Assembly: GCF_947494755.1 (NCBI RefSeq)
Contig: NZ_CANLVZ010000002.1
Coordinates: forward strand, 62,001-126,000
Source of the DNA: an uncultured Tateyamaria sp.
GTDB lineage: Bacteria > Pseudomonadota > Alphaproteobacteria > Rhodobacterales > Rhodobacteraceae
Length of the DNA stretch: 64,000 nt
Direction of reading: 5' to 3'
The notes beneath the pieces were generated by a model, which ran no database searches, was not told the DNA's origin, and saw nothing but the letters and a program-made list of their open reading frames with translations. Below are positions 53,025 to 62,462 of this stretch, piece after piece. Position 1 is the first letter of the stretch. Each line of letters opens with the position of its first letter. The translations under genes were made by a program, and so were the position numbers.

Positions 53025-53043
53025 GGCGGAGGACACCTCCGCC
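53025..53043 (+). terminator. Hairpin after sat-cysC fusion, GACAC-loop family
   Basis: GGCGGAG (53025-53031), loop GACAC and CTCCGCC (53037-53043) are followed by TTACC. It differs from the copy after trxB by one swapped stem pair, which keeps the pairing. Confidence 0.6.
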
Positions 53044-53061
53044 TTACCACGCCCCATCCTG

Positions 53062-53115
53062 TTTCTTTTGACCAAAAGTACCGCGGGGGAGGCCTTTGGC
53101 CGGGGGCAGCGCCAC
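53062..53115. repeat. Dispersed intergenic motif, copy B
   Basis: TTTCTTTTGACCAAAAGTACC followed by GGGGGAGG and GCCGGGGGCAG parts is similar to the segment at 43111-43150. It includes the palindrome-like CTTTTG-ACC-AAAAG and lies between convergent genes. Confidence 0.45.
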
Positions 53116-53147
53116 CTAAAACATCGCGTCGCGCAGCGCCCTTTGGA

Positions 53148-54020
53148 TCACAGATGCAAAGTGCCGCTGATCAGCACATGCGCAGAGCCTGACACCTCAA
53201 CCCCCGTGATCGCACCGCGCGAACCCAGCACACGGACGGATGCACGTCCGGGCCGTCCCATCCCGTGACCCTGCTCGGCGACAAAGTCAGGGGCCGCCAG
53301 CAACCCTTCGGACCACAGATACGCCGCCATCGCGCCGGTCGCCGACCCGGTAAAGGGGTCTTCGGCGGGGCTTGGCGGGGCCATCAACAGCCGTGCAAAG
53401 GTGTCACCCGAGGCCGTCGCGCCGGTCTGGGTCACCCAGAACGGCTCCATCATGTCCGTGCCCCCCTGCACGCCCAAATGATCAAGGTACATGCCAAAGG
53501 CATCCTGATCAAAACGCAGGCTTTCAAGGGTCGCGCGGTCCTTCAGAACCGTGATACAGAACGGCAAACCGGTGGAGACAACCCGGGGCGGATGTACGAT
53601 CAGATCGGGCGCAATGCCACCGACCGCGGCCACGATGTCCGCCTCCGCATATGATCCGAACTGCGGCGCGATCTGGGTCATCTTCACCCGCATGCCCTCG
53701 ACCTCGACGGCAACCACACCGGCGCCCGTCTCGAGCGTCAGCGGCCCATCCGCGATCAGACCACGGTGGCGCAGGGCCGCGACAGTGGCCACGGTCGGGT
53801 GACCTGCAAACGGAATCTCCCGGCTGGCCAGAAAATATCGAACGCGGATATCGGCAGTGTCGGAGGGGCCGGTGAATGTGCACTCCACAAGGGACGTTTC
53901 GCGCACAAGCGCCATGCAGGTTGCATCGTCCAACACAGCACCCCCATGCACCACAGCACAGCCATTCCCCCCGAACGGGGCGCTGGTGAACGCATCCACC
54001 CAATCAACATCGAATGTCAT
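53148..54020 (-). CDS. PhzF family phenazine biosynthesis-like protein (isomerase fold)
   Basis: This 290-residue protein of the PhzF family has an epimerase-like double barrel. The N-terminal WVDAFTSAPFGGNGCAVV, the active-site Glu region SREIPFAGHPTVAT and the C-terminal DPFTGSATGAMAAYLW are all family marks. True phenazine genes are absent, and most members have unknown isomerase roles. The start at 54020 has GAGGAG upstream. It is convergent with the sat-cysC gene. Confidence 0.9.
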   Translation of the reverse strand: MTFDVDWVDAFTSAPFGGNGCAVVHGGAVLDDATCMALVRETSLVECTFTGPSDTADIRVRYFLASREIPFAGHPTVATVAALRHRGLIADGPLTLETGAGVVAVEVEGMRVKMTQIAPQFGSYAEADIVAAVGGIAPDLIVHPPRVVSTGLPFCITVLKDRATLESLRFDQDAFGMYLDHLGVQGGTDMMEPFWVTQTGATASGDTFARLLMAPPSPAEDPFTGSATGAMAAYLWSEGLLAAPDFVAEQGHGMGRPGRASVRVLGSRGAITGVEVSGSAHVLISGTLHL

Positions 54021-54152
54021 GGAAACTCCTCAGACGCCGAACAACGCACCATTTCTGGTCTGAGCAGAGAGGGGACACAAGACCAACGTGAACGCGGCCA
54101 ACCCCGACAATCACCCAGCCCCACAGCATCGCGGGGCTGGATCGCACCTGTA

Positions 54153-54377
54153 TCAGTGCAAGGGCTGCGGGGCGTAGTCGTTCTGAACCGCCAGGGCAAA
54201 AGCCATCTTGCGATCCGCCACGAGGGCCAATTGCTGGCCTTCCGCGTCATGCACCGCAAAAAGCTGGTCAAGACCTTGGGCCTGCGCGCGCACCTCGCTT
54301 GGGAGGTCCGTCACCAGAACAGGTTTGACATAGACCATCCGGCCCACATCGGCGTTCAAATCAAAAGCAGTGTTCAT
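54153..54377 (-). CDS. DUF1150 family protein
   Basis: This 74-residue protein matches DUF1150: VKPVLVTDLPSEVRAQAQG, then LFAVHDAEGQQLALVADRK with a short C-terminal tail. The family is typical of alphaproteobacteria and often follows an Hsp20 gene, as here, with an ATGA overlap. It may modulate the small heat-shock protein, but no function is proven. The RBS is AAAGGAAA. Confidence 0.85.
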   Translation of the reverse strand: MNTAFDLNADVGRMVYVKPVLVTDLPSEVRAQAQGLDQLFAVHDAEGQQLALVADRKMAFALAVQNDYAPQPLH

Positions 54378-54802
54378 GACGTTTCCTTTCCGTGTGTTGC
54401 CCGGATCTTGATGGTCTGGACAATCGTTTCGGGTTGGGCGCGGGTCAGATCAACGTGCAACAACCCGTTTTCCATCACAGCCTCGCCCACTTCGACACCT
54501 TCTGCTAATACGAAACTGCGTTGAAATTGGCGCGCGGCAATACCGCGATGCAAAAATATACGTCCTTCGCTCTCATCGGACTGGCGTCCGCGGATGACAA
54601 GCTGCCGGTCTTCGACCGTGATGGACAGATCGCTTTCCGCGAACCCGGCCACAGCCAGAGTGATCCGGTAGGAATGATCCGAAGTCTGTTCGATATTGAA
54701 CGGCGGATAGCCTTCACTGCCCTTTGCAGTGCGTTCCAGAAGCCGTTCAAGTTGCTCAAATCCCAGCATATGGGGGTACGAGCCCAAAGTCATTTTCGTC
54801 AT
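54374..54802 (-). CDS. Hsp20/IbpA-family small heat-shock protein
   Basis: This 142-residue alpha-crystallin-type chaperone holds unfolded proteins in the cytoplasm. The start at 54802 has AAGGA nine bases upstream. The alpha-crystallin domain runs from YPPFNIEQTSDHSYRITLAV to GLLHVDLTRAQPE, with the typical GIAARQFQRSFVLAEGVEV and the late L-x-V (LLHVDL). Length and order fit IbpA-like proteins. It is the first gene of a two-gene unit and is divergent from the ydcH gene. Confidence 0.93.
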   Translation of the reverse strand: MTKMTLGSYPHMLGFEQLERLLERTAKGSEGYPPFNIEQTSDHSYRITLAVAGFAESDLSITVEDRQLVIRGRQSDESEGRIFLHRGIAARQFQRSFVLAEGVEVGEAVMENGLLHVDLTRAQPETIVQTIKIRATHGKETS

Positions 54803-54958
54803 GCGACACGTCCTTTTGATCAAGCGACAGTCAGGTGCCCACCCCGGGTTCGGCGGCGGTTTCTTGAATATGGGCGGTAACGTTGACTGGAACAAGGGCT
54901 AGGCGTGTCGCAAACGCGTGATTATATTGTGGGTTCTGCAACGGCTTGGAATCACACC

Positions 54959-55183
54959 ATGAACGCCCCTTCGGACCTGTCGATGAAAACAGACGACGTG
55001 CTGCGGTTCGAGCTTGAAGTGTTGCGTCAGGAACACCGCGATCTTGATGAGGCGATCCGGGCCATGCAGGAATTGGGCACCGCCGATCAATTGACCATCC
55101 AGCGGCTGAAAAAGAAGAAACTCCAGCTCAAGGACAAGATCGCCATCATCGATGACCGGTTGACCCCCGATATCATTGCCTGA
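54959..55183 (+). CDS. YdcH/DUF465 family protein
   Basis: This 74-residue small helical protein begins MNAPSDLSMKTDDVLRFELE and continues as one amphipathic helix (LEVLRQEHRDLDEAIRAMQE), then a basic turn LKKKKLQLKDKI. It matches DUF465/YdcH. Start 54959 is a choice; ATG 54983 and GTG 54905 are also in frame. It stands 70 bases before purE, a common layout in Rhodobacterales. Function unknown. Confidence 0.82.
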   Translation: MNAPSDLSMKTDDVLRFELEVLRQEHRDLDEAIRAMQELGTADQLTIQRLKKKKLQLKDKIAIIDDRLTPDIIA

Positions 55184-55253
55184 TCGCGACACTCCATTGC
55201 CACCCGGTTCCATCTGGCTATAGTGCGGTTTTTTCGCCAATCAGGGCCTTGAA

Positions 55254-55748
55254 ATGACAGATCAGACCCCCGCCGTCGGCATCATTATGGGCAGCCAGTC
55301 GGACTGGCCCACCATGACCGAAGCCGCGCAGATGCTGGACGCGTTGGACATCCCCTACGAAACGCGGATCGTGTCGGCCCATCGCACGCCGGATCGGTTG
55401 TGGGACTATGGCAAGACGGCTGTCAGCCGCGGCCTTAAGGTGATCATCGCAGGAGCAGGCGGTGCCGCCCATTTGCCCGGCATGATGGCCTCCAAAACCC
55501 GCGTTCCAGTGATCGGCGTTCCGGTGCAGACCAAGGCACTTTCGGGTGTGGACAGCCTCTATTCCATCCTGCAGATGCCGCGCGGTTTTCCCGTGGCCAC
55601 AATGGCCATTGGTGCGGCAGGGGCTGCCAATGCGGGCCTGATGGCTGCCGGCATTCTCGCCACCTCTGACGCAGAACTGGCCGCCCGTCTGGAGGCGTGG
55701 CGCGCCGATTTGTCCGCCTCTATCCCCGAGGAACCTCAAAATGACTGA
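55254..55748 (+). CDS. purE: N5-carboxyaminoimidazole ribonucleotide mutase
   Basis: This 164-residue purine enzyme shifts the carboxyl of N5-CAIR to give CAIR. Conserved [27 protein letters not shown] (active-site His) and the Gly-rich [18 protein letters not shown] are present, then [18 protein letters not shown]. It overlaps purK by eight bases, so the two are coupled. Confidence 0.97.
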   Translation: MTDQTPAVGIIMGSQSDWPTMTEAAQMLDALDIPYETRIVSAHRTPDRLWDYGKTAVSRGLKVIIAGAGGAAHLPGMMASKTRVPVIGVPVQTKALSGVDSLYSILQMPRGFPVATMAIGAAGAANAGLMAAGILATSDAELAARLEAWRADLSASIPEEPQND

Positions 55749-56808
55749 GCCGCTGGCGCAAGGATCGACCATCGGTATCCTGGGCGGTGGTCAGTTGGGC
55801 CGCATGCTGGCCGTGGCCGCAAGCCGCCTTGGGTTCAAGACGCATATCTTTGATCCTGGCCCCCTGCCCCCGGCTGGCGATGTCGCCCACCTTGTCACAA
55901 CCGCCCCGTTTGAGGACAACGACGCCCTCTTTGCCTTTGCCACCACGGTCGATGTGATCACCTATGAGTTTGAAAACATCCCCACTCTGTCGCTCGATGC
56001 GCTTGAAGATCACGCACCGATCCGCCCCGGGCGAGAAGCGTTGCGTGTCAGTCAGGACCGCTTGGTCGAAAAAGCGTTCCTGAGCGATCTGGGCCTGCGC
56101 ACAGCGCCTTACGCGGACGTGCCGGACATGGCCGCGCTGATGGCCGCACTGGACGAGGTCGGCGCACCCGCGATCCTCAAAACCCGCCGCTTTGGCTATG
56201 ACGGCAAGGGGCAGGCGCGGATCATGGCCCCAGACCAGGCCGAGGCCGCATTGGCGGACATGAACGGCGCCCCCGCGATCCTCGAAGGGTTTGTGGAGTT
56301 CAGCCATGAGGTCTCCGTGATCGCAGCGCGCGGGGCAGATGGGGCTGTGGCCTGCTTCGATCCGGGCGAAAACGTGCACCGCGACGGCATCCTGCACACC
56401 ACATCCGTGCCCGCCCGCCTAAGCGCCAGCCAGCGCACCGATGCGATACTGCTGGCGGCGAACATCCTGAATGCGCTTGATTATGTCGGTGTGTTGGGTG
56501 TGGAACTGTTCGTGACGGCCGAGGGCCTGATCGTGAACGAGATCGCCCCTCGCGTGCACAATTCCGGCCACTGGACCCAAAATGGCTGCGTGGTCGATCA
56601 GTTTGAACAGCACATCCGCGCCGTCGCAGGTTGGCCTTTGGGGGATGGGCAGCGGCACTCTGATGTGACCATGGAAAACCTGATCGGCGATGACATGGGC
56701 AGGGTTCCCGACCTTGCGCGCGAGGCGAACACGGCGCTGCATCTCTATGGCAAGGCCGAGGCGCGCAAGGGCCGCAAGATGGGCCACATCAACCGCATCA
56801 CTTCGTAA
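55741..56808 (+). CDS. purK: N5-carboxyaminoimidazole ribonucleotide synthase
   Basis: This 355-residue ATP-grasp enzyme carboxylates AIR with bicarbonate and ATP. The N-terminal domain starts [18 protein letters not shown]; the ATP-grasp core includes [19 protein letters not shown] and [16 protein letters not shown]. Metal and substrate residues lie in [14 protein letters not shown], typical of PurK. It completes the purEK pair. No clear terminator follows; the convergent phnM gene ends 8 bases away. Confidence 0.97.
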   Translation: MTEPLAQGSTIGILGGGQLGRMLAVAASRLGFKTHIFDPGPLPPAGDVAHLVTTAPFEDNDALFAFATTVDVITYEFENIPTLSLDALEDHAPIRPGREALRVSQDRLVEKAFLSDLGLRTAPYADVPDMAALMAALDEVGAPAILKTRRFGYDGKGQARIMAPDQAEAALADMNGAPAILEGFVEFSHEVSVIAARGADGAVACFDPGENVHRDGILHTTSVPARLSASQRTDAILLAANILNALDYVGVLGVELFVTAEGLIVNEIAPRVHNSGHWTQNGCVVDQFEQHIRAVAGWPLGDGQRHSDVTMENLIGDDMGRVPDLAREANTALHLYGKAEARKGRKMGHINRITS

Positions 56809-56816
56809 GGCGGTCT

Positions 56817-57959
56817 TCAGCCCGCCAGAAACCGCTCTGCGATGTCGCCCGACATATAGCTGATGCGCCCGCCCGACAGGGTGGCGGCCACCCGGTCCTG
56901 CGCGTCCAGCACAACGATATCGGCGCGCTTGCCGGGTGCCAGCATCCCTCGATCCTCCAAGCCCAGGACAACCGCAGGGCCCGACGACACGAGGGCCCAC
57001 GCCTGCGCGAAATCAAGCACACCGGTGCGCGCCAGCATCAAGGCGGCGCGGCGCGGCGAGGGGTAGTGATAATCAGAGGCCAGCGCATCGCACAGTCCCA
57101 TCGCCACCAGATCAAGGGCCGAGACATTGCCCTTGTGCGACCCGCCCCGCACAACATTCGGCGCGCCCAGAACGACCGTATTGCCCACGCCCTGCGCCGC
57201 CTCCGCCGCCTCAATCGTTTCGGGAAATTCCGCCACCGCGACGCCGCGCGCGTGCCACGCGTGGTGTCCGTGCGATGTGGCGTCGTCATGACTGCCCAGC
57301 TTTACACCTTGCGCCGTCAGCGCTGCACAAAGCGGGCCCAACGCCTCGGGGGCCTGCATCGCCTGCGCGTGCAGGTCCAACAACATCTGAAAGTGTGCCT
57401 CGGGGTTGCGCCCAGCCTTCAGCGCCTGCCCCGTTAGTCGCGGTGGTTTACGCCCTTCGGCCAACCGATCATGGGGCAGATGATCGTTGAACACGACATA
57501 GGCAACGTCCCAATCCCTGATGCGCTGTGGCAAGTCCTCATAAAGGTCCAGGAGGCTGATTTCGAACCGCAATTGCGGGCGCAAATCAGTGACCAACGCG
57601 TCCTTTGCATCGCGCAGGGAACCAAAGACCTGATCCGCGAACTCAAGACTGCGCAATCCACCTTCCCAACTGATGAACTGGGCCAGAACGCCCGTGGTGA
57701 TCCCGTTGGCAGCCAATTCCGCCTCAACCGCAACCAAGCCTTCGGCCATCTGTTTCATCGCGCCACGCCGCGGGGCCATGTGCCGCTCGAACGCGTCACC
57801 GTGCACATCAATAATGCCGGGCAACACCTTGTATCCACTCAGATTCACATCCCGCCCAACGCGGTCAGCCACAATATGCCCACCTGACAGTGACAGCGGC
57901 ACAGGCCCAAAGCCCTCAGGGGTCAGCACATCCGCACCAACCAGGTCAATTTCCAGCAT
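56817..57959 (-). CDS. phnM: Alpha-D-ribose 1-methylphosphonate 5-triphosphate diphosphatase
   Basis: This 380-residue amidohydrolase-fold enzyme of the C-P lyase route has the metal site [12 protein letters not shown], the carrier region [17 protein letters not shown] and the late [14 protein letters not shown]. All are typical of PhnM, which removes diphosphate from the ribose triphosphate intermediate. No other phn gene is in the window, so it is an isolated copy here. The start at 57959 lies inside the 3' end of the upstream hydrolase gene (14-base overlap). Confidence 0.9.
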   Translation of the reverse strand: MLEIDLVGADVLTPEGFGPVPLSLSGGHIVADRVGRDVNLSGYKVLPGIIDVHGDAFERHMAPRRGAMKQMAEGLVAVEAELAANGITTGVLAQFISWEGGLRSLEFADQVFGSLRDAKDALVTDLRPQLRFEISLLDLYEDLPQRIRDWDVAYVVFNDHLPHDRLAEGRKPPRLTGQALKAGRNPEAHFQMLLDLHAQAMQAPEALGPLCAALTAQGVKLGSHDDATSHGHHAWHARGVAVAEFPETIEAAEAAQGVGNTVVLGAPNVVRGGSHKGNVSALDLVAMGLCDALASDYHYPSPRRAALMLARTGVLDFAQAWALVSSGPAVVLGLEDRGMLAPGKRADIVVLDAQDRVAATLSGGRISYMSGDIAERFLAG

Positions 57960-58719
57960 CGACCTCGTCCTGAAAGCAATTGCCATCATCGCAGCCCAAC
58001 TGCTCAAGCACCGCATCCACCCACCGCAATTCGCGGTCAAACGTCCCATTCTCAAGGAAGGTCGCGACCTGTGCAATGACGTTGGGGTTGTTCATCATGA
58101 ACGTGTGGGTGACCGGCAAAACGATATGGTCGCGCATACCCGCAACGGGGGTGGACAGGACCGACACCTTGCCATCATCCGGCCCCGGCAAAAGGGATGA
58201 GAAGTAAGGGTTAAGCGACTGATTTCCAGCGATTATCCCCACCTCGTAATCCACGGCAGGCAGACGCCGTGGCAGGTTGTTGACGCCTGTGCCCAACTGC
58301 CCGCCCGCAGGTCCGTTCAGCCAGCCAAAGGCCTCAAGATCGCCAAGCGTGTCGACAACTTCGCTGCCGCGATTGGGCGGGCCCATCATCACCACGCGCC
58401 CCAAACGGCCGGGTCGGTCATGGTTGGCAAACCAGTAGCGCACCAGAATCCCACCCATCGAGTGGGTCACGAAATGTACTGTATCGTCGCCGCATTGCGC
58501 CATGGCTTGCGGCACAACCTCGCCCGCAAGAGTCTGCACCGTTTCAGACGTCGATGGGTAACCGGGGCGCACCACCCGGTAGCCTTGTGCCTCAAGCGCC
58601 TGCTCCAAGACGATCAACGACGCCTCTGTGCGCGCAAGCCCATGCAGTAGCACAACGCAGTCCGCGCGCGCAGCCAAGGTGCCGAGCGTCACGATGAAAA
58701 GGGCGGTCAAAACTCTCAT
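57946..58719 (-). CDS. Alpha/beta-hydrolase, lipase-like, exported
   Basis: This 257-residue protein has a signal peptide ([19 protein letters not shown]) and a lipase-type fold. The oxyanion region [14 protein letters not shown] and the nucleophile motif [16 protein letters not shown] are clear, then [15 protein letters not shown] Ser-Asp-His triad is likely, with the late His in VTHTFMM. It may be a triacylglycerol or ester hydrolase in the periplasm. Two Cys near the end (LGCDDGNC) could form a disulfide. Start 58719 is used; ATG 58749 would add ten residues. It overlaps phnM. Confidence 0.85.
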   Translation of the reverse strand: MRVLTALFIVTLGTLAARADCVVLLHGLARTEASLIVLEQALEAQGYRVVRPGYPSTSETVQTLAGEVVPQAMAQCGDDTVHFVTHSMGGILVRYWFANHDRPGRLGRVVMMGPPNRGSEVVDTLGDLEAFGWLNGPAGGQLGTGVNNLPRRLPAVDYEVGIIAGNQSLNPYFSSLLPGPDDGKVSVLSTPVAGMRDHIVLPVTHTFMMNNPNVIAQVATFLENGTFDRELRWVDAVLEQLGCDDGNCFQDEVDAGN

Positions 58720-58790
58720 ACCGCTTGAGATAGCGCTGCGGGCCGTCATATGAAACAGAAACGCTCCGTCCAAATGCAAGAAAGCTGCTC

Positions 58791-59243
58791 ATGCGCCCAA
58801 AATCCCCGCGCCTCGCCGTGCGCGCCATTATTGTTGAGGAGGGCCGCCTGCTAATGGTCAACGCATGGCATGAGGTGAAAAGCCCGCTCATGTGCGCACC
58901 GGGTGGCGGGGTCGAGGTGAACGCAAGCCTGCCTGCCAATCTGGCCCGCGAAGTTCATGAGGAAACCGGTCTGACGGTCGACGTCGGCGCGCCCTGCCTT
59001 GTGAACGAATACCACGACCCCGGCAGCCGGTTTCATCAGGTCGAGCTGTTCTTTCGCTGCACCATCGCGCCCGGCACGGCCCGACCTGACGTTTGGCGCG
59101 ACCCCGAAGGCATCGTGACCCTGCGCCGGTGGCTGACCCGCGCGGAACTCGCAGAGGTGCCCCACAAAACTGACAGTCTGGCGGATGTGGCCTTTGACGG
59201 CGACGGGATCAGCTACGATCCGCTGGAACGCTTGGTGACATAA
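58791..59243 (+). CDS. NUDIX hydrolase with altered Nudix box
   Basis: This 150-residue protein has the Nudix fold and a box reading CAPGGGVEVNASLPANLA with REVHEETGL. The core REVHEETG is intact, but the first conserved Glu of the GX5E spacing is Ala here, so metal binding may be weaker. Its substrate is not known. It is divergent from the lipase gene and its 3' end overlaps the convergent EamA gene by 35 bases. Confidence 0.85.
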   Translation: MRPKSPRLAVRAIIVEEGRLLMVNAWHEVKSPLMCAPGGGVEVNASLPANLAREVHEETGLTVDVGAPCLVNEYHDPGSRFHQVELFFRCTIAPGTARPDVWRDPEGIVTLRRWLTRAELAEVPHKTDSLADVAFDGDGISYDPLERLVT

Positions 59244-60057
59244 CCGCCAGCGCGATCCCGCCCAGCACCAAAAGCGCCGCCAGCCCAATCGCGAGCGTGA
59301 CGCTCTCTCCAAGCAGAACAGCCCCCGCCGCGATGGCGATGATCGGCACGCTCAACTGCACCACGGCTGCGGTCTGGCCTGCGAACTGCGGCAACACATG
59401 ATACCAAAGCGCATAGCCGAGGCCTGAAGTCAGCGCGCCCGACAGGATCGCGAGCGCAATACCGGAGGGTGCCGCGTGTAATCCCGCGCCTAACAGCAAC
59501 AGCACAAGCAAAGGCAAGGCCGCGACGAAATTGGCCGCCGTGGTGGCCACAGGGTCGCGCGCGCCCTTGCCCGCCAAGGTATAAGCGGCCCAGCCAAGCC
59601 CCGCGATCACCATCAGAACCGATCCCCCCGCATCACCGGCCGCCCCCTCGCCCGGCCACAAGGCGATGACCAGACCCAGAAATGCGACCGATGCCCCGAT
59701 GATCTGTCGGGTTGACGGGGCACTGCCGCGCAAGGCGGACCAGCCAAACATTGTGATCTGCACCGTCCCAAACAGGATCAGCGCGCCAAGGCCCGCGTCA
59801 AGGCTCACGTAAGCCAGTGAAAACCCGATCATATAGGCGGCCAGACTGGTGGCCCCCAGCACACGGCCCCGCACAAAGATCGGCAGCCCCCCACCGCGCA
59901 CGGTCAACACCATGCACAGCGCAAGCGCCCCCGACAACGTGCGGATCATCGCGAAACTCGAAGGATCAATCGCGCCGCTGTCGACGGCCATCCGGTTCAA
60001 CACCGAATTGGCAGCAAAAGCCGTCATGGTCAAAACAGTGAGCAGGAACAAACGCAT
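59209..60057 (-). CDS. EamA/DMT family transporter
   Basis: This 282-residue inner-membrane protein has two EamA repeats and about ten helices. It begins RLFLLTVLTMTAFAANSVLN and has the repeat border QIIGASVAFLGLVIALWPG. The family exports metabolites such as amino acids; the substrate here is unknown. The start at 60057 is chosen as the first ATG of the hydrophobic part; upstream extensions look non-coding. Confidence 0.88.
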   Translation of the reverse strand: MRLFLLTVLTMTAFAANSVLNRMAVDSGAIDPSSFAMIRTLSGALALCMVLTVRGGGLPIFVRGRVLGATSLAAYMIGFSLAYVSLDAGLGALILFGTVQITMFGWSALRGSAPSTRQIIGASVAFLGLVIALWPGEGAAGDAGGSVLMVIAGLGWAAYTLAGKGARDPVATTAANFVAALPLLVLLLLGAGLHAAPSGIALAILSGALTSGLGYALWYHVLPQFAGQTAAVVQLSVPIIAIAAGAVLLGESVTLAIGLAALLVLGGIALAVMSPSVPADRS

Positions 60058-60157
60058 ATGCGAGCGGTACGCCCGTTTCAGAGCACAGTCCAGCCTTGGG
60101 GTCGGTGGGTGGGCGCCTTTTGACCTTTGGGCAAAACAGTCCCGCCCTCCGATCAAC

Positions 60158-60185
60158 AAAAAAGGGGCCGCTCGAAAGCGACCCC
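60158..60185 (-). terminator. Rho-independent terminator after groL
   Basis: GGGG-C-CGCT (60164-60172) and AGCG-A-CCCC (60177-60185) pair across a CGAA loop with one internal mismatch. On the minus strand the stem is followed by a T6 run (60158-60163). It lies 28 bases past the groL stop codon. Confidence 0.85.
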
Positions 60186-60212
60186 TCTCAATCAACACAA
60201 GGCTGGCGTGAT

Positions 60213-61850
<1,638 letters not shown>

Positions 61851-61900
61851 CTATCTCCTTTGAGAGTGTCTTGAAGAGGGGGCAGAGAGAGCGCGGGCGC

Positions 61901-62188
61901 TTACTCGATGATCCCCATGATGTCGGATTCTTTCATCATCAGCAGCTCTTCGCCGTCGATGGTGACTTCGGTGCCGGACCACTTGCCGAACAGGATCTTG
62001 TCGCCTGCCTTCACGGCCATTTCGATCAGCTCACCGCTATCCTTACGTGCGCCAGGGCCTGCGGCCACGATTTCGCCTTCGCTTGGTTTTTCCTTGGCGC
62101 TTTCGGGGATGATAAGTCCACCGGCGGTTTTCTCTTCGCTTTCCGTGCGGCGTACCAGCACGCGGTCATGAAGCGGTTTCAATGCCAT
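61901..62188 (-). CDS. groS: Co-chaperonin GroES (10 kDa)
   Basis: This 95-residue lid subunit of the chaperonin has [20 protein letters not shown], the mobile loop ([18 protein letters not shown]), and ends [10 protein letters not shown]. The RBS is GAAGGAG. It is the first gene of the groESL operon, preceded by a CIRCE element at 62246-62272, so it is under HrcA control. Confidence 0.99.
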   Translation of the reverse strand: MALKPLHDRVLVRRTESEEKTAGGLIIPESAKEKPSEGEIVAAGPGARKDSGELIEMAVKAGDKILFGKWSGTEVTIDGEELLMMKESDIMGIIE

Positions 62189-62245
62189 CTTTGCAGCTCC
62201 TTCAGGCTCAAAGTTTCTCCCTATGGCCCCCAGTCGAGAGCCCCG

Positions 62246-62272
62246 TTATCACTCGCTCGTCTTGAGTGCTAA
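62246..62272. promoter_or_regulatory. CIRCE element (HrcA operator) upstream of groESL
   Basis: TTATCACTC (62246-62254), nine bases and GAGTGCTAA (62264-62272) match the CIRCE consensus (TTAGCACTC-N9-GAGTGCTAA) with a single change in the left arm. Position, 58 bases before groS, fits heat-shock repression by HrcA. Confidence 0.92.
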
Positions 62273-62462
62273 CGGCGGTTAAATAAGGGGGGCGACCCGA
62301 CCTGTCAACAGCCGGTTGTGGGGGAGGTTGATTCAAATTCGGTGCAATCAAATCCGGGCCTTAGCGATCTGATAACGGGCGGCCACTAAAAACATTCCGG
62401 CCAAAAGCGACCTAAAAACCGTCGACTTCTGGAGGCAAGAGCTGGAATGAAAGGTAAGGCCC

